A DNA stretch of 64,000 nucleotides from CAYJAY01 sp964370715 (GTDB lineage Bacteria > Bacillota > Clostridia > Oscillospirales > Ruminococcaceae): contig CAYJKJ010000002.1 of assembly GCA_964370715.1 (NCBI GenBank), positions 128,712-192,711 on the forward strand, in the 5' to 3' direction. Under the pieces are notes generated by a model. The model searched no databases. It saw only the letters and a list, made by a program, of their open reading frames with translations, and was not told the origin of the DNA. Position numbers and translations under genes: made by a program. Below, in pieces: positions 18,490 to 27,759 of the stretch (within the stretch, counting starts at the first letter, position 1; every line of letters starts with the position of its first letter).

Positions 18490-18978
18490 CTAATAGGTTT
18501 TCATACCTTTATTTGCTGATTTAATCGTCATAACCCCATCTTTTGAATTAAAATACTGTGTTCTTCCGTAGTCTAGCCCTGTGTCTTCCGCTCTTATCGG
18601 TATCTTAAGTTCCGCTAGCGTTTTTTTAACCGAATCAACGTTTCTTGCGCCTATATTCGCAAAGTCATAGTTTGATGTTTGGGCAAACATACGAGCGCCC
18701 CCGGCTATCTTCGCCGTTAAATTCGCTCTGTTTGCGCCCTTGAGTTCCATCGCTTTAACAAGCTTTGGAATTGCGCTATCAGCAAATTTATTCGGTTGTG
18801 TTTCGGCGCCTTTATATCCTGTGCTCAACGGCAACAATATATGCGACATTCCGGCGATCTTTCGAACACTATCGTATAAACAAATCCCAACGCAGGAACC
18901 GAGAGCATATGTAACAAGCGTTTCTCCGGCAGCAGCAACGTTTAAATCCGATATTCCTACTTTTATTTCTGTAACCAT
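18490..18978 (-). CDS. cheD: chemoreceptor glutamine deamidase CheD
   Basis: CheD deamidates glutamines on chemoreceptors and is bound by CheC, which is encoded next to it. The 162-residue protein keeps the catalytic set aligned with T. maritima CheD: T23, C29 in ALGSCVGICLYD, and H46 in GMSHILLP. The ATG lies 5 nt after the cheC stop. A methyltransferase/methylesterase pair is not in this window. Confidence 0.95.
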   Translation of the reverse strand: MVTEIKVGISDLNVAAAGETLVTYALGSCVGICLYDSVRKIAGMSHILLPLSTGYKGAETQPNKFADSAIPKLVKAMELKGANRANLTAKIAGGARMFAQTSNYDFANIGARNVDSVKKTLAELKIPIRAEDTGLDYGRTQYFNSKDGVMTIKSANKGMKTY

Positions 18979-18983
18979 TTAAT

Positions 18984-19601
18984 CTATATTCCTAATCTAG
19001 AGATAATTTCTTGCAACGAATCGACCTCCGGCATAAGCAAAACTTGACCCGTTGTGTTGGAACGAACCGAATCAAATTCATTTTCAATCATGATGATTTT
19101 ATCGCTCATGTTTGCGAACGTAATAGCGGGTGCGCTTAAAATCGAACCCACCATATCAATACACAGTTGTGGTGTTGAAATATTTATGTTCATGTCTAGA
19201 ATTTGGGCAATAGCGTTTACATATGACGCCGCCATTATGTTTCCAATCTCAGAGATAGCCGATTTTGAATCATCATCGGTTAGCCCATCAATTGAAACTT
19301 CCCCGCCCGTAAGAGTTGTTGTCAATATATTTGCAAACTCATTGTGGAGCAAAAACATAATCATTCCATGGATATCATTTTCAAGCGTTAACAAAAGCCC
19401 GACCATAACAGTCTCGGGGCCTCCTAGTTTTTCCGAAACTTCCTCATATTCCATAATCCTAACCTGTGGAACAGCAAGGTCTATTGAGCGCCCTAACATC
19501 TGAGAAAGAGCCATCGCAGCATTTCCGGAACCGATGTTTCCTATCTCTCTGAGGGCATCAAGTTGATCCTTATTAAGATCTTCATAACTGTTAATAGCCA
19601 T
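18984..19601 (-). CDS. cheC: CheY-P phosphatase CheC
   Basis: A 205-residue CheC-class protein with two copies of the phosphatase helix motif, E19-x2-N22 in REIGNIGSGNAA and E118-x2-N121 in SEIGNIMAASYVN, each followed by a proline about 22 residues on. Both active sites look intact, so it should dephosphorylate CheY-P and bind CheD. It is translationally linked to cheD and follows flgG. Confidence 0.93.
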   Translation of the reverse strand: MAINSYEDLNKDQLDALREIGNIGSGNAAMALSQMLGRSIDLAVPQVRIMEYEEVSEKLGGPETVMVGLLLTLENDIHGMIMFLLHNEFANILTTTLTGGEVSIDGLTDDDSKSAISEIGNIMAASYVNAIAQILDMNINISTPQLCIDMVGSILSAPAITFANMSDKIIMIENEFDSVRSNTTGQVLLMPEVDSLQEIISRLGI

Positions 19602-19608
19602 AATAAAA

Positions 19609-20337
19609 CTACCTTCTTAAATTATTAATAGTCTGTTCGTTTTCGTCCGCTGTTTGGATAACCCTTGCGCTTATCTGGAAAAGCCTTTGCGCTTCGATCA
19701 TATTAACCATCTCATCAACAACAACCGAACCCGAAAGTTCGATAAAACCTTGGAGGTTTTCTTTGTCTGCACCGACTAGCGCTATTGGGTCGCCCGAAAA
19801 ATCATTCGGTACAAACGAGTTGTTGGAAACCGGAGTTAGCCCCGAGGGGTTCATGAAACTATAAACCGCTATTTGATCCGGAAGTACGCCGTAGTCGTAG
19901 GTATTTTGCGCTGTCATGCCCAAAATAATCGGCGCTCCGTTTTCGTCCAGAACAAAACCGCCGTCGTCGGTCGCTAGGTGTGGTTGGTTGTTGTATAGCG
20001 AGATAATAAACGTTCCGTCTTTGGTGTATTGCGTTTCTCCATCTACTTGAATCGCAAAAAAACCATTTTGGTTTGTTGCAAAATCCAACGGGTTTCCGGT
20101 CTGTTGAAGACCGCCCGCCCCTATTTTAAGGCCTTTGTCTACCATCTTAACGCCGTTGCCCTTTTCGGGGTCATCTTCGTTATTAACATACATCTCGTTT
20201 CTTAAAAGCGCCGAGAAGCTATATTGTTTCGGTTGATATGCAACGGTGTTAACGTTTGCTAGATTATGCCCTATAGTGTCCATGGCGTTTTGGTTCGCCA
20301 TTAACCCCGTAACACCTGCATGGAAAGCTGTTCTCAT
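19609..20337 (-). CDS. flgG: flagellar rod/hook-basal body protein, FlgG-like
   Basis: A 242-residue axial protein of the FlgEFG family. The N terminus has the family signature NAMDTIGHNLANVNTVAYQ, the middle NPLDFATNQNGFFAI, and the C terminus MVNMIEAQRLFQISARVIQT, which form the D0 coiled coil in the rod. The 242 residues are near the 260 usual for FlgG. With the preceding gene it makes a pair like flhO/flhP of Bacillus; which of the two is the distal rod protein cannot be decided by eye. Confidence 0.85.
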   Translation of the reverse strand: MRTAFHAGVTGLMANQNAMDTIGHNLANVNTVAYQPKQYSFSALLRNEMYVNNEDDPEKGNGVKMVDKGLKIGAGGLQQTGNPLDFATNQNGFFAIQVDGETQYTKDGTFIISLYNNQPHLATDDGGFVLDENGAPIILGMTAQNTYDYGVLPDQIAVYSFMNPSGLTPVSNNSFVPNDFSGDPIALVGADKENLQGFIELSGSVVVDEMVNMIEAQRLFQISARVIQTADENEQTINNLRR

Positions 20338-20353
20338 CTATTCATATCTCCTT

Positions 20354-21106
20354 TTAAGTAATTGAACCAAGTTCAGAGGTTGCTTTTCTGTTTATTTCAT
20401 CTATTATCTGAAGGGCGCTTGAACAAGATTGGAACGCTCTTTGAACTTCGATTAAATCCGCCATCTCTTTATTGATATCAACGTTTGAAAGTTCTATGCT
20501 TCCTTGGTGTACCGTCGAATCGGTTTCTGCAACTATGTTCATGTTTGTTGCGTTAAACATTCCGTCGACGGTTCTTTGGATTTCAGAACCCTCCGGTAGG
20601 TTATACACCCCAATATTTCCGGCAAAAAATCCTTCGCTGTCAAAAACTCCGCCCTTTTCGGTCACAACGAAATTAGCGTCTTTAACCTCGATATCGCCAA
20701 AGTTTCCTTGAACCCTACCTTTACCGCTAAGGATTAAATAGCCCTCTTCATCCATATCGAAGCTTCCGCCCCTTGTTAAAAAAACTTCGCCATCATCGTT
20801 TTCAACCGCAAAAAATCCATATCCGCTTATCGACATATCAAAAGGATTTTCCGTTTGTTTGATGTTTCCGCCGCTGAAATCGGTAACTATCTCTTCCATT
20901 GTTGTTATCGTGTCCATCGATGCCGAAAGCACGGTCGATGATGAACTGTCGGTTCTTTTCAAAAGTTCCTGTTCAAAACTACCGGTTATTGAGGTTTCCC
21001 CGCGATATCCCGGCGTGCTAACGTTGGTTAAGTTGTTACCAATAACATCTATCTCTCGTTGTCTTGTTAACATTCCCGATGCAATAGTGTAGTATCCTGA
21101 AAACAT
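20354..21106 (-). CDS. flgF: flagellar rod/hook-basal body protein, FlgF-like
   Basis: A 250-residue rod protein with N-terminal YYTIASGMLTRQREIDVIGN then NLTNVSTPGYRG, the NPFDMSISGYGFFAV middle motif and C-terminal MADLIEVQRAFQSCSSALQI. The N terminus resembles FlgF more than FlgG. It is exported by the flagellar type III apparatus. It directly follows fliA and precedes the FlgG-like gene by 16 nt. Confidence 0.85.
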   Translation of the reverse strand: MFSGYYTIASGMLTRQREIDVIGNNLTNVSTPGYRGETSITGSFEQELLKRTDSSSSTVLSASMDTITTMEEIVTDFSGGNIKQTENPFDMSISGYGFFAVENDDGEVFLTRGGSFDMDEEGYLILSGKGRVQGNFGDIEVKDANFVVTEKGGVFDSEGFFAGNIGVYNLPEGSEIQRTVDGMFNATNMNIVAETDSTVHQGSIELSNVDINKEMADLIEVQRAFQSCSSALQIIDEINRKATSELGSIT

Positions 21107-21121
21107 ATTATACCTCCAAAG

Positions 21122-21916
21122 TTATATGTATTCTTTAATAGCTTCGTTGAGTTTTTCTAATGCCTTTTTTCGAAGCTGCGAAATTCTTTGTTGCGAAAGT
21201 TCCAAAACTTCGCCAATCTCTTTTAAATTAAGGTTTTCATAATAGAACAACGCTATAATCTGTTTTTGTTTTGGCGGCAAACTTTCAATTGCTTTTGCCA
21301 AAGCTTTGCTTAGTTGTTGTTTTTCTATATCGCCTTCAACCAGAAATATATCGTCCGACAAAGAATTTGCCGGAGAAGCCGTTCCGCCTTGCTCGAAAAG
21401 TTCTTCAAAAGAAAGGGTGTCGACTACCGATATTTGATAAAGACATTCGCTTAGTTTTTCCGGCTCTATCTCGAGAAATTTTGCTATTTCCGCATCGGTT
21501 GGGTCTCGAAAAAGTTCCTGTTCAAGCTGTTTTCTAGCCTTTGAAATCTTGTTTCTCATCTCCCAAAGTCTGTTCGGAAGCCAGTGTTGTTTTCTAATGT
21601 ATTTTAAGATAGCGCCCCTTATCGCTGTGTAGCAATAGGTGTCAAACGTTGCTACTCCTCGATTTATGTCGTATCTTTCGATACATTCCATTAATGCTAT
21701 TATACCTTGATTGAAAAAATCTTCAATAGGTATGTTGGAAATAAAGACGGGCCGCATTCCATAGACTGTTGCGTTCACGTGTTTGAGATAATGCATAACC
21801 AACATATCCTTAAGCTCAGGGTTTCCCGTTTGCTTATATTTTATCATCGTCTCATGGGCATCTTCAAGCTCTATGCTTTCGATTTCATAAGCCTTTGTTT
21901 TATACGCATTATACAC
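21122..21916 (-). CDS. fliA: flagellar sigma factor, sigma-28 (FliA/WhiG family)
   Basis: A 264-residue alternative sigma factor with region 2 (FNQGIIALMECIERYDINRG, then FDTYCYTAIRGAILKYIR), region 3 (RDPTDAEIAKFLEI) and region 4 with the helix-turn-helix NLKEIGEVLELSQQRISQLR. It should drive late flagellar and chemotaxis genes, held in check by the FlgM encoded at 42.7 kb. It lies directly after flhA; the flhF and flhG genes usually found between them are missing. Confidence 0.93.
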   Translation of the reverse strand: MYNAYKTKAYEIESIELEDAHETMIKYKQTGNPELKDMLVMHYLKHVNATVYGMRPVFISNIPIEDFFNQGIIALMECIERYDINRGVATFDTYCYTAIRGAILKYIRKQHWLPNRLWEMRNKISKARKQLEQELFRDPTDAEIAKFLEIEPEKLSECLYQISVVDTLSFEELFEQGGTASPANSLSDDIFLVEGDIEKQQLSKALAKAIESLPPKQKQIIALFYYENLNLKEIGEVLELSQQRISQLRKKALEKLNEAIKEYI

Positions 21917-21938
21917 GTTGCGACCTCCTTTCGATCAT

Positions 21939-23990
21939 TTATGACGATATGATGCCAAGAGCTTGGATGTTAGTTTGTGCATCAAGATCGTTAAGCGACA
22001 GAACCACAACATTTGGATAGAACTGGTCTATCAACTTTTTGAAATAAATCCTTACAAAAGGCGAGGTTAATATGATTGGGGTCTGCACGAGTTTGCTTAT
22101 CTTGTCTATCTGGTCTTTGGTGTTTTTCATTATGCTTTGGATAACGTCGGGGGTGAGGTTGATATATGTTCCGCCGTCTATCTTTTTAAGGTTGCTTATA
22201 ATAAGTTCTTCAACGCTGTTGTCTAGGCTTATAACCTTAAGCTGTCCTGCCTCCGAGAAATGTTGGCTTATCGTTCTCTTAAGAGCATGGCGAACATATT
22301 CAACCAACATATCGTTATCTTTAATCGTTGAGTTATATTCGCTCATCGTTTCAAGGATAATCTCAAGGTCAAGGATAGGAATACCCTCTTTAAGCAACAT
22401 TCTAAGAACTCGTTGGAGATCGTTTATCGTTACAATGCTTGGGATAATATCGTCTACAACATCTTGGTTATAACGTTTGAGGTTTTCAACCAACCTCTTG
22501 ACTTCCTGCCTTGTTAAGAGTTCGTCGGCATGGATTCTAATAACCTCCGAAAGGTGGGTGACTATAACCGAGGTTGGATCGATTAGCGTGAAGCCCATCG
22601 CTTCGGCATGGAGTTTTTTATCTTCGCTTATCCATTTTGCCGGCATTCCAAACGCCGGTTCAACCGTTTCTATACCTTCGATAGCGTTAAGCTTGATAAA
22701 TTCATCCGAGGCTAACCCCAAAAAGTGGTCCACCAAAACCTCACCGGTCGCAACCGTTTCACCACGAAGCTTAATCTGGTATTGGTTGGGGTTGATCTCG
22801 CTGCTGTCGGTTAGCCTTAAATGTGGGACAACCATCCCCATAGTGTCGGCAAACTGTTTTCTGAGCATTACAACACGGTCAAGGAAGTTTCCTCCGCTCG
22901 ATTCATCGACTAGCGGCAAAAGGCTATATCCAACCTGCACATTAATTGGGTCGACGTTTAACAGCCCAAATATATTATCGATATTTTTATAATAGCTAAC
23001 TTCGCTCGTGATCTCTTGTTGCGTGGTCGGGATATCGTCTATCTTGGCGAGTTCAAGTCTGTTTTTGCGAACTATGAATATTCCGAGAGCTACCAGCAAA
23101 ATTGATATCGAAAGAAGCTGGACCGGCGGAAATCCGATAAACATCAAAAACGGCAACGAACAACCTGCTATAATCAAAACTGTCGGTTGCGAGGTGAACT
23201 GTTTGATAACATCAAGGTTAAGGTTGCTTTCGCTCGCCGAACGAGTTACTATCATACCGGTTGCAACCGAGATGAGAAGAGCCGGTATCTGGCTCATCAA
23301 CCCGTCGCCAACCGTTGAGATTGCATATGTGTTTATTATTGTGTTAAAATCGCCCGTTCCGCTCATAAATCCTATGACGACACCGCCGATAAGGTTTATT
23401 AGCGTTACAACGATAGATATAATCGCATCGCCCTTAACGAACTTTGAAGCACCGTCCATCGCTCCGAAAAAGTCGGCATCACGTTGGATCTTGTTTCGCC
23501 TTTCCCTTGCTTGTTCTTCATCGATAAGCCCCGAGCTTAAGTCGGCATCGATAGCCATCTGTTTGCCCGGCATAGCGTCTAGCGTGAACCTTGCGCTAAC
23601 CTCCGCCACCCTTTCAGCACCCTTTGTTATAACGAGAAACTGAACTAAAACGATGATCAAGAATATAACAAGACCGACGACAACGTCGCCCCTTATAACA
23701 AATTCGCCAAACGTTGCGATAACTTCGCCGGCATAACCGTTTCTCGAAAGGATTGAACGAGTTGAGGATATATTAAGAACTAGCCTAAAAAGCGTTGTTA
23801 TTAGAAGAAGGGAAGGAAAGATAGAAAGTTCCAATGCATCTTTGATATACATTGTTGTTAGAAGAATAATTAACGCAAGCGCTAGATTTAAGATAAACAT
23901 AAAATCTAAAATAGCCGGTTCAAGCGGAATTATCAAAAACGCCACTATCAACATAACTATTACCGCAACACTGTTGTTAAGTACCTTCAC
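21939..23990 (-). CDS. flhA: flagellar export gate protein FlhA
   Basis: Large component of the flagellar type III export gate. I start at the GTG at 23990, after GGAGGGG, which gives 683 residues as usual; the ORF extends to 24035 inside flhB. The N-terminal half has about eight membrane segments with the conserved FHIPEP loop region (RFTLDAMPGKQMAIDADL) and the C-terminal half is the cytoplasmic docking platform. GTG begins one base after the flhB stop, so translation is coupled. Confidence 0.96.
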   Translation of the reverse strand: MKVLNNSVAVIVMLIVAFLIIPLEPAILDFMFILNLALALIILLTTMYIKDALELSIFPSLLLITTLFRLVLNISSTRSILSRNGYAGEVIATFGEFVIRGDVVVGLVIFLIIVLVQFLVITKGAERVAEVSARFTLDAMPGKQMAIDADLSSGLIDEEQARERRNKIQRDADFFGAMDGASKFVKGDAIISIVVTLINLIGGVVIGFMSGTGDFNTIINTYAISTVGDGLMSQIPALLISVATGMIVTRSASESNLNLDVIKQFTSQPTVLIIAGCSLPFLMFIGFPPVQLLSISILLVALGIFIVRKNRLELAKIDDIPTTQQEITSEVSYYKNIDNIFGLLNVDPINVQVGYSLLPLVDESSGGNFLDRVVMLRKQFADTMGMVVPHLRLTDSSEINPNQYQIKLRGETVATGEVLVDHFLGLASDEFIKLNAIEGIETVEPAFGMPAKWISEDKKLHAEAMGFTLIDPTSVIVTHLSEVIRIHADELLTRQEVKRLVENLKRYNQDVVDDIIPSIVTINDLQRVLRMLLKEGIPILDLEIILETMSEYNSTIKDNDMLVEYVRHALKRTISQHFSEAGQLKVISLDNSVEELIISNLKKIDGGTYINLTPDVIQSIMKNTKDQIDKISKLVQTPIILTSPFVRIYFKKLIDQFYPNVVVLSLNDLDAQTNIQALGIISS

Positions 23991-23991
23991 G

Positions 23992-25056
23992 CTACTTTTC
24001 CCCCTCCGTTTTTTTAAGATTATACATAAACGCAAGCACTTCCGCTATCGGTTGATAGTATTCGGAAGGAATGTATGTCTCGAGTTCAACGTTCTCATAC
24101 AATGCTCTTGCCAGCGGTTTATTTTCGGTTATAAAGATATCGTGGGCTTCCGCTACCTCAATTATCTTGAGAGCCACGAAATCCGTTCCTTTTGCTACCA
24201 CTATCGGCGCATGGTCTTTTTCTCGATCATACCGCAGCGCTACCGCATAGTGGGTTGGGTTTCTTATGACAACGTCGGCTTCGGGAACGTTTTGCATCAT
24301 GCGTTGTCTCGCCCTTTTTTGTTGGAGCGAACGAATCTGCCCTTTAACCTGCGGATCGCCCTCCATCTGTTTGTATTCATCTTTAATGTCTTGTTTGCTC
24401 ATGCGAAGTTGTTTTTCATATTCCCACCATTGATAGAGATAATCAATCCCCGCTAAAAAAGCAAATATTATTCCAACACGGATAACGATATCAAGGATGA
24501 TCTCCCCCGTCCGTGCCATCGCCTGCATTGGGGTCATGTCAAAAAGCCTTGGAAGTAAGAAAAGCTCTTCATCCATTACGCCATAGATTATATACACCAA
24601 TATAACGATCTTTAAAGCAGATTTAATCAGTTCAACAAAACTTCTTAGCGCAAACATCTTTTTAATTCCACTAATGGGGTTAAGCTTTTCCGCTTTAAAT
24701 GCAAAAGCTTTTGTCGAAAAAAGCATTTTGGTCTGCGCCATCGTGACAACGATGTTTGTTACCGCCGCCACCAAAAGAATGGGAATTGCAACTATTATAA
24801 ACAAGATAGCGGCATCGATTAAAATAACCCCGAGGTTTTCTATCGAAAGGTCGGTGACCGCCGCACCCATCGTGAAAAATTTTTCTAGATAGTCGACAAT
24901 CGTCTCAACGTTTGACGGCAAAAATATGCTTAAAGCGGCGAACACAGCAACGAGGGAAGCGATGCTCACAACCTCACGGCTTACAAGGACGTTGCCCTTT
25001 TTTCGTTCCTCCTGTCGTCGCTTAGGAGTCGCCTTTTCAGTTTTTTCACCCGCCAT
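23992..25056 (-). CDS. flhB: flagellar export switch protein FlhB
   Basis: Export gate component that switches substrate class when the hook is complete. The 354 residues have four membrane segments and the cytoplasmic domain with the self-cleaving NPTH motif at residues 266-269 (RNPTHYAVALRYD). The length is typical. It lies between fliR (18 nt upstream) and flhA (coupled). Confidence 0.97.
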   Translation of the reverse strand: MAGEKTEKATPKRRQEERKKGNVLVSREVVSIASLVAVFAALSIFLPSNVETIVDYLEKFFTMGAAVTDLSIENLGVILIDAAILFIIVAIPILLVAAVTNIVVTMAQTKMLFSTKAFAFKAEKLNPISGIKKMFALRSFVELIKSALKIVILVYIIYGVMDEELFLLPRLFDMTPMQAMARTGEIILDIVIRVGIIFAFLAGIDYLYQWWEYEKQLRMSKQDIKDEYKQMEGDPQVKGQIRSLQQKRARQRMMQNVPEADVVIRNPTHYAVALRYDREKDHAPIVVAKGTDFVALKIIEVAEAHDIFITENKPLARALYENVELETYIPSEYYQPIAEVLAFMYNLKKTEGEK

Positions 25057-25074
25057 AATTTAAACCTCAACCCT

Positions 25075-25848
25075 TTAGCCAAACTGCCTAACCGTGTCGC
25101 TTAAAGTTTCAAACATCGCTTCAACATAGTTAAAAAGAAACGCCGTTAGCGGTTCGGCAAACAAGAACAACGATATTATTCCAAGAAAAACTTTAAACTG
25201 AAAGTTTATAACGAAAACATTTATTTGAGGAATGAGTTTCATCAAAACCCCTATCGATATCTCCAAGATATACGTTGCCGCCGCAAACGGCAATGTTATC
25301 TGCATGATAAGCAGGAATATTCCGGAAAACAAATCTATCACATATGCCCAAACCTCCGGACCAAACGTTAAACTTCCGGCTTCTATTATGCCAAAGCTTG
25401 AAACGATTAGTTTAATAAAGGTTAGGTGGCAATCCGCCACAAAGAAATAAAGAATAAAAACTATCTGAAACAAATTTCCCGACATCGAAGAACTTATGCT
25501 TGTTGAGGGGTCGAATGCTTTTGCCATCGAAAGCCCAAAACCGAGGTCGATAATGTCGCCGGCGGTGAACAAAAGATAATAGAAGAATTGGAACACATAC
25601 GCCAAAACCAAACCCAGCGTCAGTTCTTTTATCAAAAGGACAATAAGAGAGAAATCCGAAAGTCCGCTGTTTGAACCGGCGGTTAACATCGGCGTTATAA
25701 GAACAGCCAACCAAAAAACCAAAGCTACCCTAATTTGAGCCGGAACATTTCGGCGAGCAAAAAGAGGGTTTAAAAAAATCACTCCCCCTGCTCTTGCAAA
25801 AACCAACATAAAAAGTTGGAGTTCATGAAACAGAATATCAATATTCAT
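25075..25848 (-). CDS. fliR: flagellar export protein FliR
   Basis: Membrane component of the FliPQR export channel. The 257 residues contain about six hydrophobic segments and the family stretch FFYYLLFTAGDIIDLGFGLSM. Order fliP-fliQ-fliR-flhB is standard, and fliQ ends 3 nt before this start. Confidence 0.95.
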   Translation of the reverse strand: MNIDILFHELQLFMLVFARAGGVIFLNPLFARRNVPAQIRVALVFWLAVLITPMLTAGSNSGLSDFSLIVLLIKELTLGLVLAYVFQFFYYLLFTAGDIIDLGFGLSMAKAFDPSTSISSSMSGNLFQIVFILYFFVADCHLTFIKLIVSSFGIIEAGSLTFGPEVWAYVIDLFSGIFLLIMQITLPFAAATYILEISIGVLMKLIPQINVFVINFQFKVFLGIISLFLFAEPLTAFLFNYVEAMFETLSDTVRQFG

Positions 25849-25851
25849 CCG

Positions 25852-26115
25852 TCAAAGACCTATCATAACTGAAATTAAATATTGAAAAAAATCCATTATT
25901 TTTGTCAACATCCAAGAACCCGCCACGATCAGAACAAGAGCGATAACAAAAAGCTTTGGAACAAATGTTAGCGTTTGTTCATGGATTTGGGTTGCGGCTT
26001 GGAAAATAGATATCAAAAGACCCATCGAGATACTAACCAAGAGTATTGGGCCTGCGAGTTGTAGAATTAGCAAGATAGTGGCTCGAAAAATGTCGAGTAT
26101 TTCGCCTTGTTCCAT
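25852..26115 (-). CDS. fliQ: flagellar export protein FliQ
   Basis: Small (87 residues) two-helix membrane subunit of the FliPQR channel, with ILLVSISMGLLISIFQAATQ followed by EQTLTFVPKL, the signature of the family. It sits between fliP and fliR with very short spacers. Confidence 0.96.
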   Translation of the reverse strand: MEQGEILDIFRATILLILQLAGPILLVSISMGLLISIFQAATQIHEQTLTFVPKLFVIALVLIVAGSWMLTKIMDFFQYLISVMIGL

Positions 26116-26132
26116 AACCTGTTCCCTCCTTG

Positions 26133-26960
26133 TCAGTTAATCAACCGATAAACGCTTGTAACTAGCATATCCATTATCAAGTTCCAACCATCCGCTATAA
26201 CAAAAAGCATAATCTTAAACGGCAACGAAATCATGGTTGGCGGAAGCATAACCATACCCATCGACATAAGGGTGCTTGCTACTATCATGTCGATAACGAG
26301 GAACGGCAAAAACAAAAGAAAACCTATCGTGAACGCTCGGCTAAGCTCGCTTGTTATAAAAGCCGGAATAACGACCTCTATCCCTATACCCAGAAGATTT
26401 TGGGTTGTGAAGTCGTCAAAAGCGTATGTATCCCCCGAAAGCGAAAGAAACAAATTAAGATCTTCCGGTTCGGTTTGTTTAAGCATAAATTCTTTAAGCG
26501 GAAGTTGGATAGCCTCTAAAGCTTCCTCTTGGGTTATCTCGTCGTTCATGTATGGCGTTATCGCCGTTTCGTTTATATCTTCGATTATCGGAGCCATAAT
26601 GAATAGCGACAGAAACAACGCAAGCCCGACTATAATTTGGTTTGGCGGCGTTTGTTGAAGGCCTATTGCATTTCTGACAAACGATAGAACAATCGAAATC
26701 CTTGTGAAACTTGTGACCATTATCAAAAGCGAAGGAGCGAGCGCCAAAAACGCAAAAAGAAACAAAAGCTCCAAGCTTCCCATTTCAAACCCATCTTCGC
26801 CTGTTCCGATATCGATTGTCAAGGATTCGGCAAACGTTTTGGGTAGGAATAAAACAGCTATCAGTGCAAGCAAACAAAATATCAAAACGAATTTTAAAAC
26901 GTTTGATTTTGTCAACGCTTGTTTAAAACATATCGCTTTAGTTTTAAGTTTTGTCGTCAT
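26133..26960 (-). CDS. fliP: flagellar export protein FliP
   Basis: Core of the export channel. I start at 26960 (MTTKLKTKA) after GAGGAAA; the five-residue longer start at 26975 has no site. The 275 residues have a cleavable-type signal (LPKTFA), then RISIVLSFVRNAIGLQQTPP and PFLVIDMIVASTLMSMGM, both FliP hallmarks. The start lies inside the end of fliO (17-bp overlap). Confidence 0.95.
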   Translation of the reverse strand: MTTKLKTKAICFKQALTKSNVLKFVLIFCLLALIAVLFLPKTFAESLTIDIGTGEDGFEMGSLELLFLFAFLALAPSLLIMVTSFTRISIVLSFVRNAIGLQQTPPNQIIVGLALFLSLFIMAPIIEDINETAITPYMNDEITQEEALEAIQLPLKEFMLKQTEPEDLNLFLSLSGDTYAFDDFTTQNLLGIGIEVVIPAFITSELSRAFTIGFLLFLPFLVIDMIVASTLMSMGMVMLPPTMISLPFKIMLFVIADGWNLIMDMLVTSVYRLIN

Positions 26961-27354
26961 ATTCGGTTTCCTCAAATTCGTTTGATTGCTCGGTTTTTTT
27001 ATCGTTGTTCATATTGTTAAGCAACACCGACAAAAAACTTTGCTTTGTCTCGTTCTCGGTTTCCGATGTTAACGCAACCAGTTGATCTTCGTCTAATGTT
27101 TCGAGTTTTTGGATATTATCTGCCGTTACGCCAAGAAGGATATATCTATTTGCAACCTTTGCAATTATAAGGCTTTGCTGTTTTCCGAGAGCTACTCTTT
27201 CGATAATCTTGATGTTACTGTTTTTGCTTAAAAACGAACCACCGCCATAGCTTTTTGCTATGAACCTTGTTGCATAGTAGGTGAGGACAAACACCCCAAG
27301 GACAACAACGGCGGTAAACATTATCGAAAAAATGTCGAAAGACGTGTTAGTCAT
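26944..27354 (-). CDS. fliO: flagellar biosynthesis protein FliO
   Basis: A 136-residue protein with one N-terminal membrane segment (about residues 8-30) and a short cytoplasmic domain with IKIIERVALGKQQSLIIAKV and RYILLGVTADNI, the FliO/FliZ pattern. FliO helps assemble the FliP ring. The C terminus is acidic and poorly conserved, and its codons overlap the fliP start. Confidence 0.88.
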   Translation of the reverse strand: MTNTSFDIFSIMFTAVVVLGVFVLTYYATRFIAKSYGGGSFLSKNSNIKIIERVALGKQQSLIIAKVANRYILLGVTADNIQKLETLDEDQLVALTSETENETKQSFLSVLLNNMNNDKKTEQSNEFEETEYDDKT

Positions 27355-27376
27355 CGAAAAGTTCCTTTACTGTTGA

Positions 27377-27739
27377 TTAAAGCGGAAGTATTTTTGTAAC
27401 TGTTTGGATGATTCTATCGGGATTAAAAGGTTTAACGATGAAATCAAGAGCGCCCAAACCAATAGCTTCCATAACCATAGATTCTTGACCCATAGCGGAA
27501 CACATAACAACTTTAGCATCGGGATGTTTTGATTTAATCTCTTTTAGAGCGCCGATACCATCTAGGTTTGGCATCGTGATGTCTAGAATAACGAGGTCGG
27601 GTTTATGTTCTTCATAAAGCAAAACAGCCTGTGCGCCATCTTCGCCTTCTACGAAATCGGTGTAACCTGCTTTTGTTAGATTGGTTTGAACCATCTTTCT
27701 CATAAATCCTGCATCGTCAACGATAAGTATTTTGTACAT
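27377..27739 (-). CDS. cheY: chemotaxis response regulator CheY
   Basis: A single-domain receiver of 120 residues. Acidic pair D8-D9, acceptor D53 in LVILDITMPNLDG, the T/S-equivalent in VMCSAMG and K in FIVKPF are in place. Phosphorylated CheY binds FliM and FliY at the motor switch. It sits between fliY and fliO as in many Clostridia. Confidence 0.95.
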   Translation of the reverse strand: MYKILIVDDAGFMRKMVQTNLTKAGYTDFVEGEDGAQAVLLYEEHKPDLVILDITMPNLDGIGALKEIKSKHPDAKVVMCSAMGQESMVMEAIGLGALDFIVKPFNPDRIIQTVTKILPL

Positions 27740-27759
27740 AATAATTTTAAACCTCCAAA

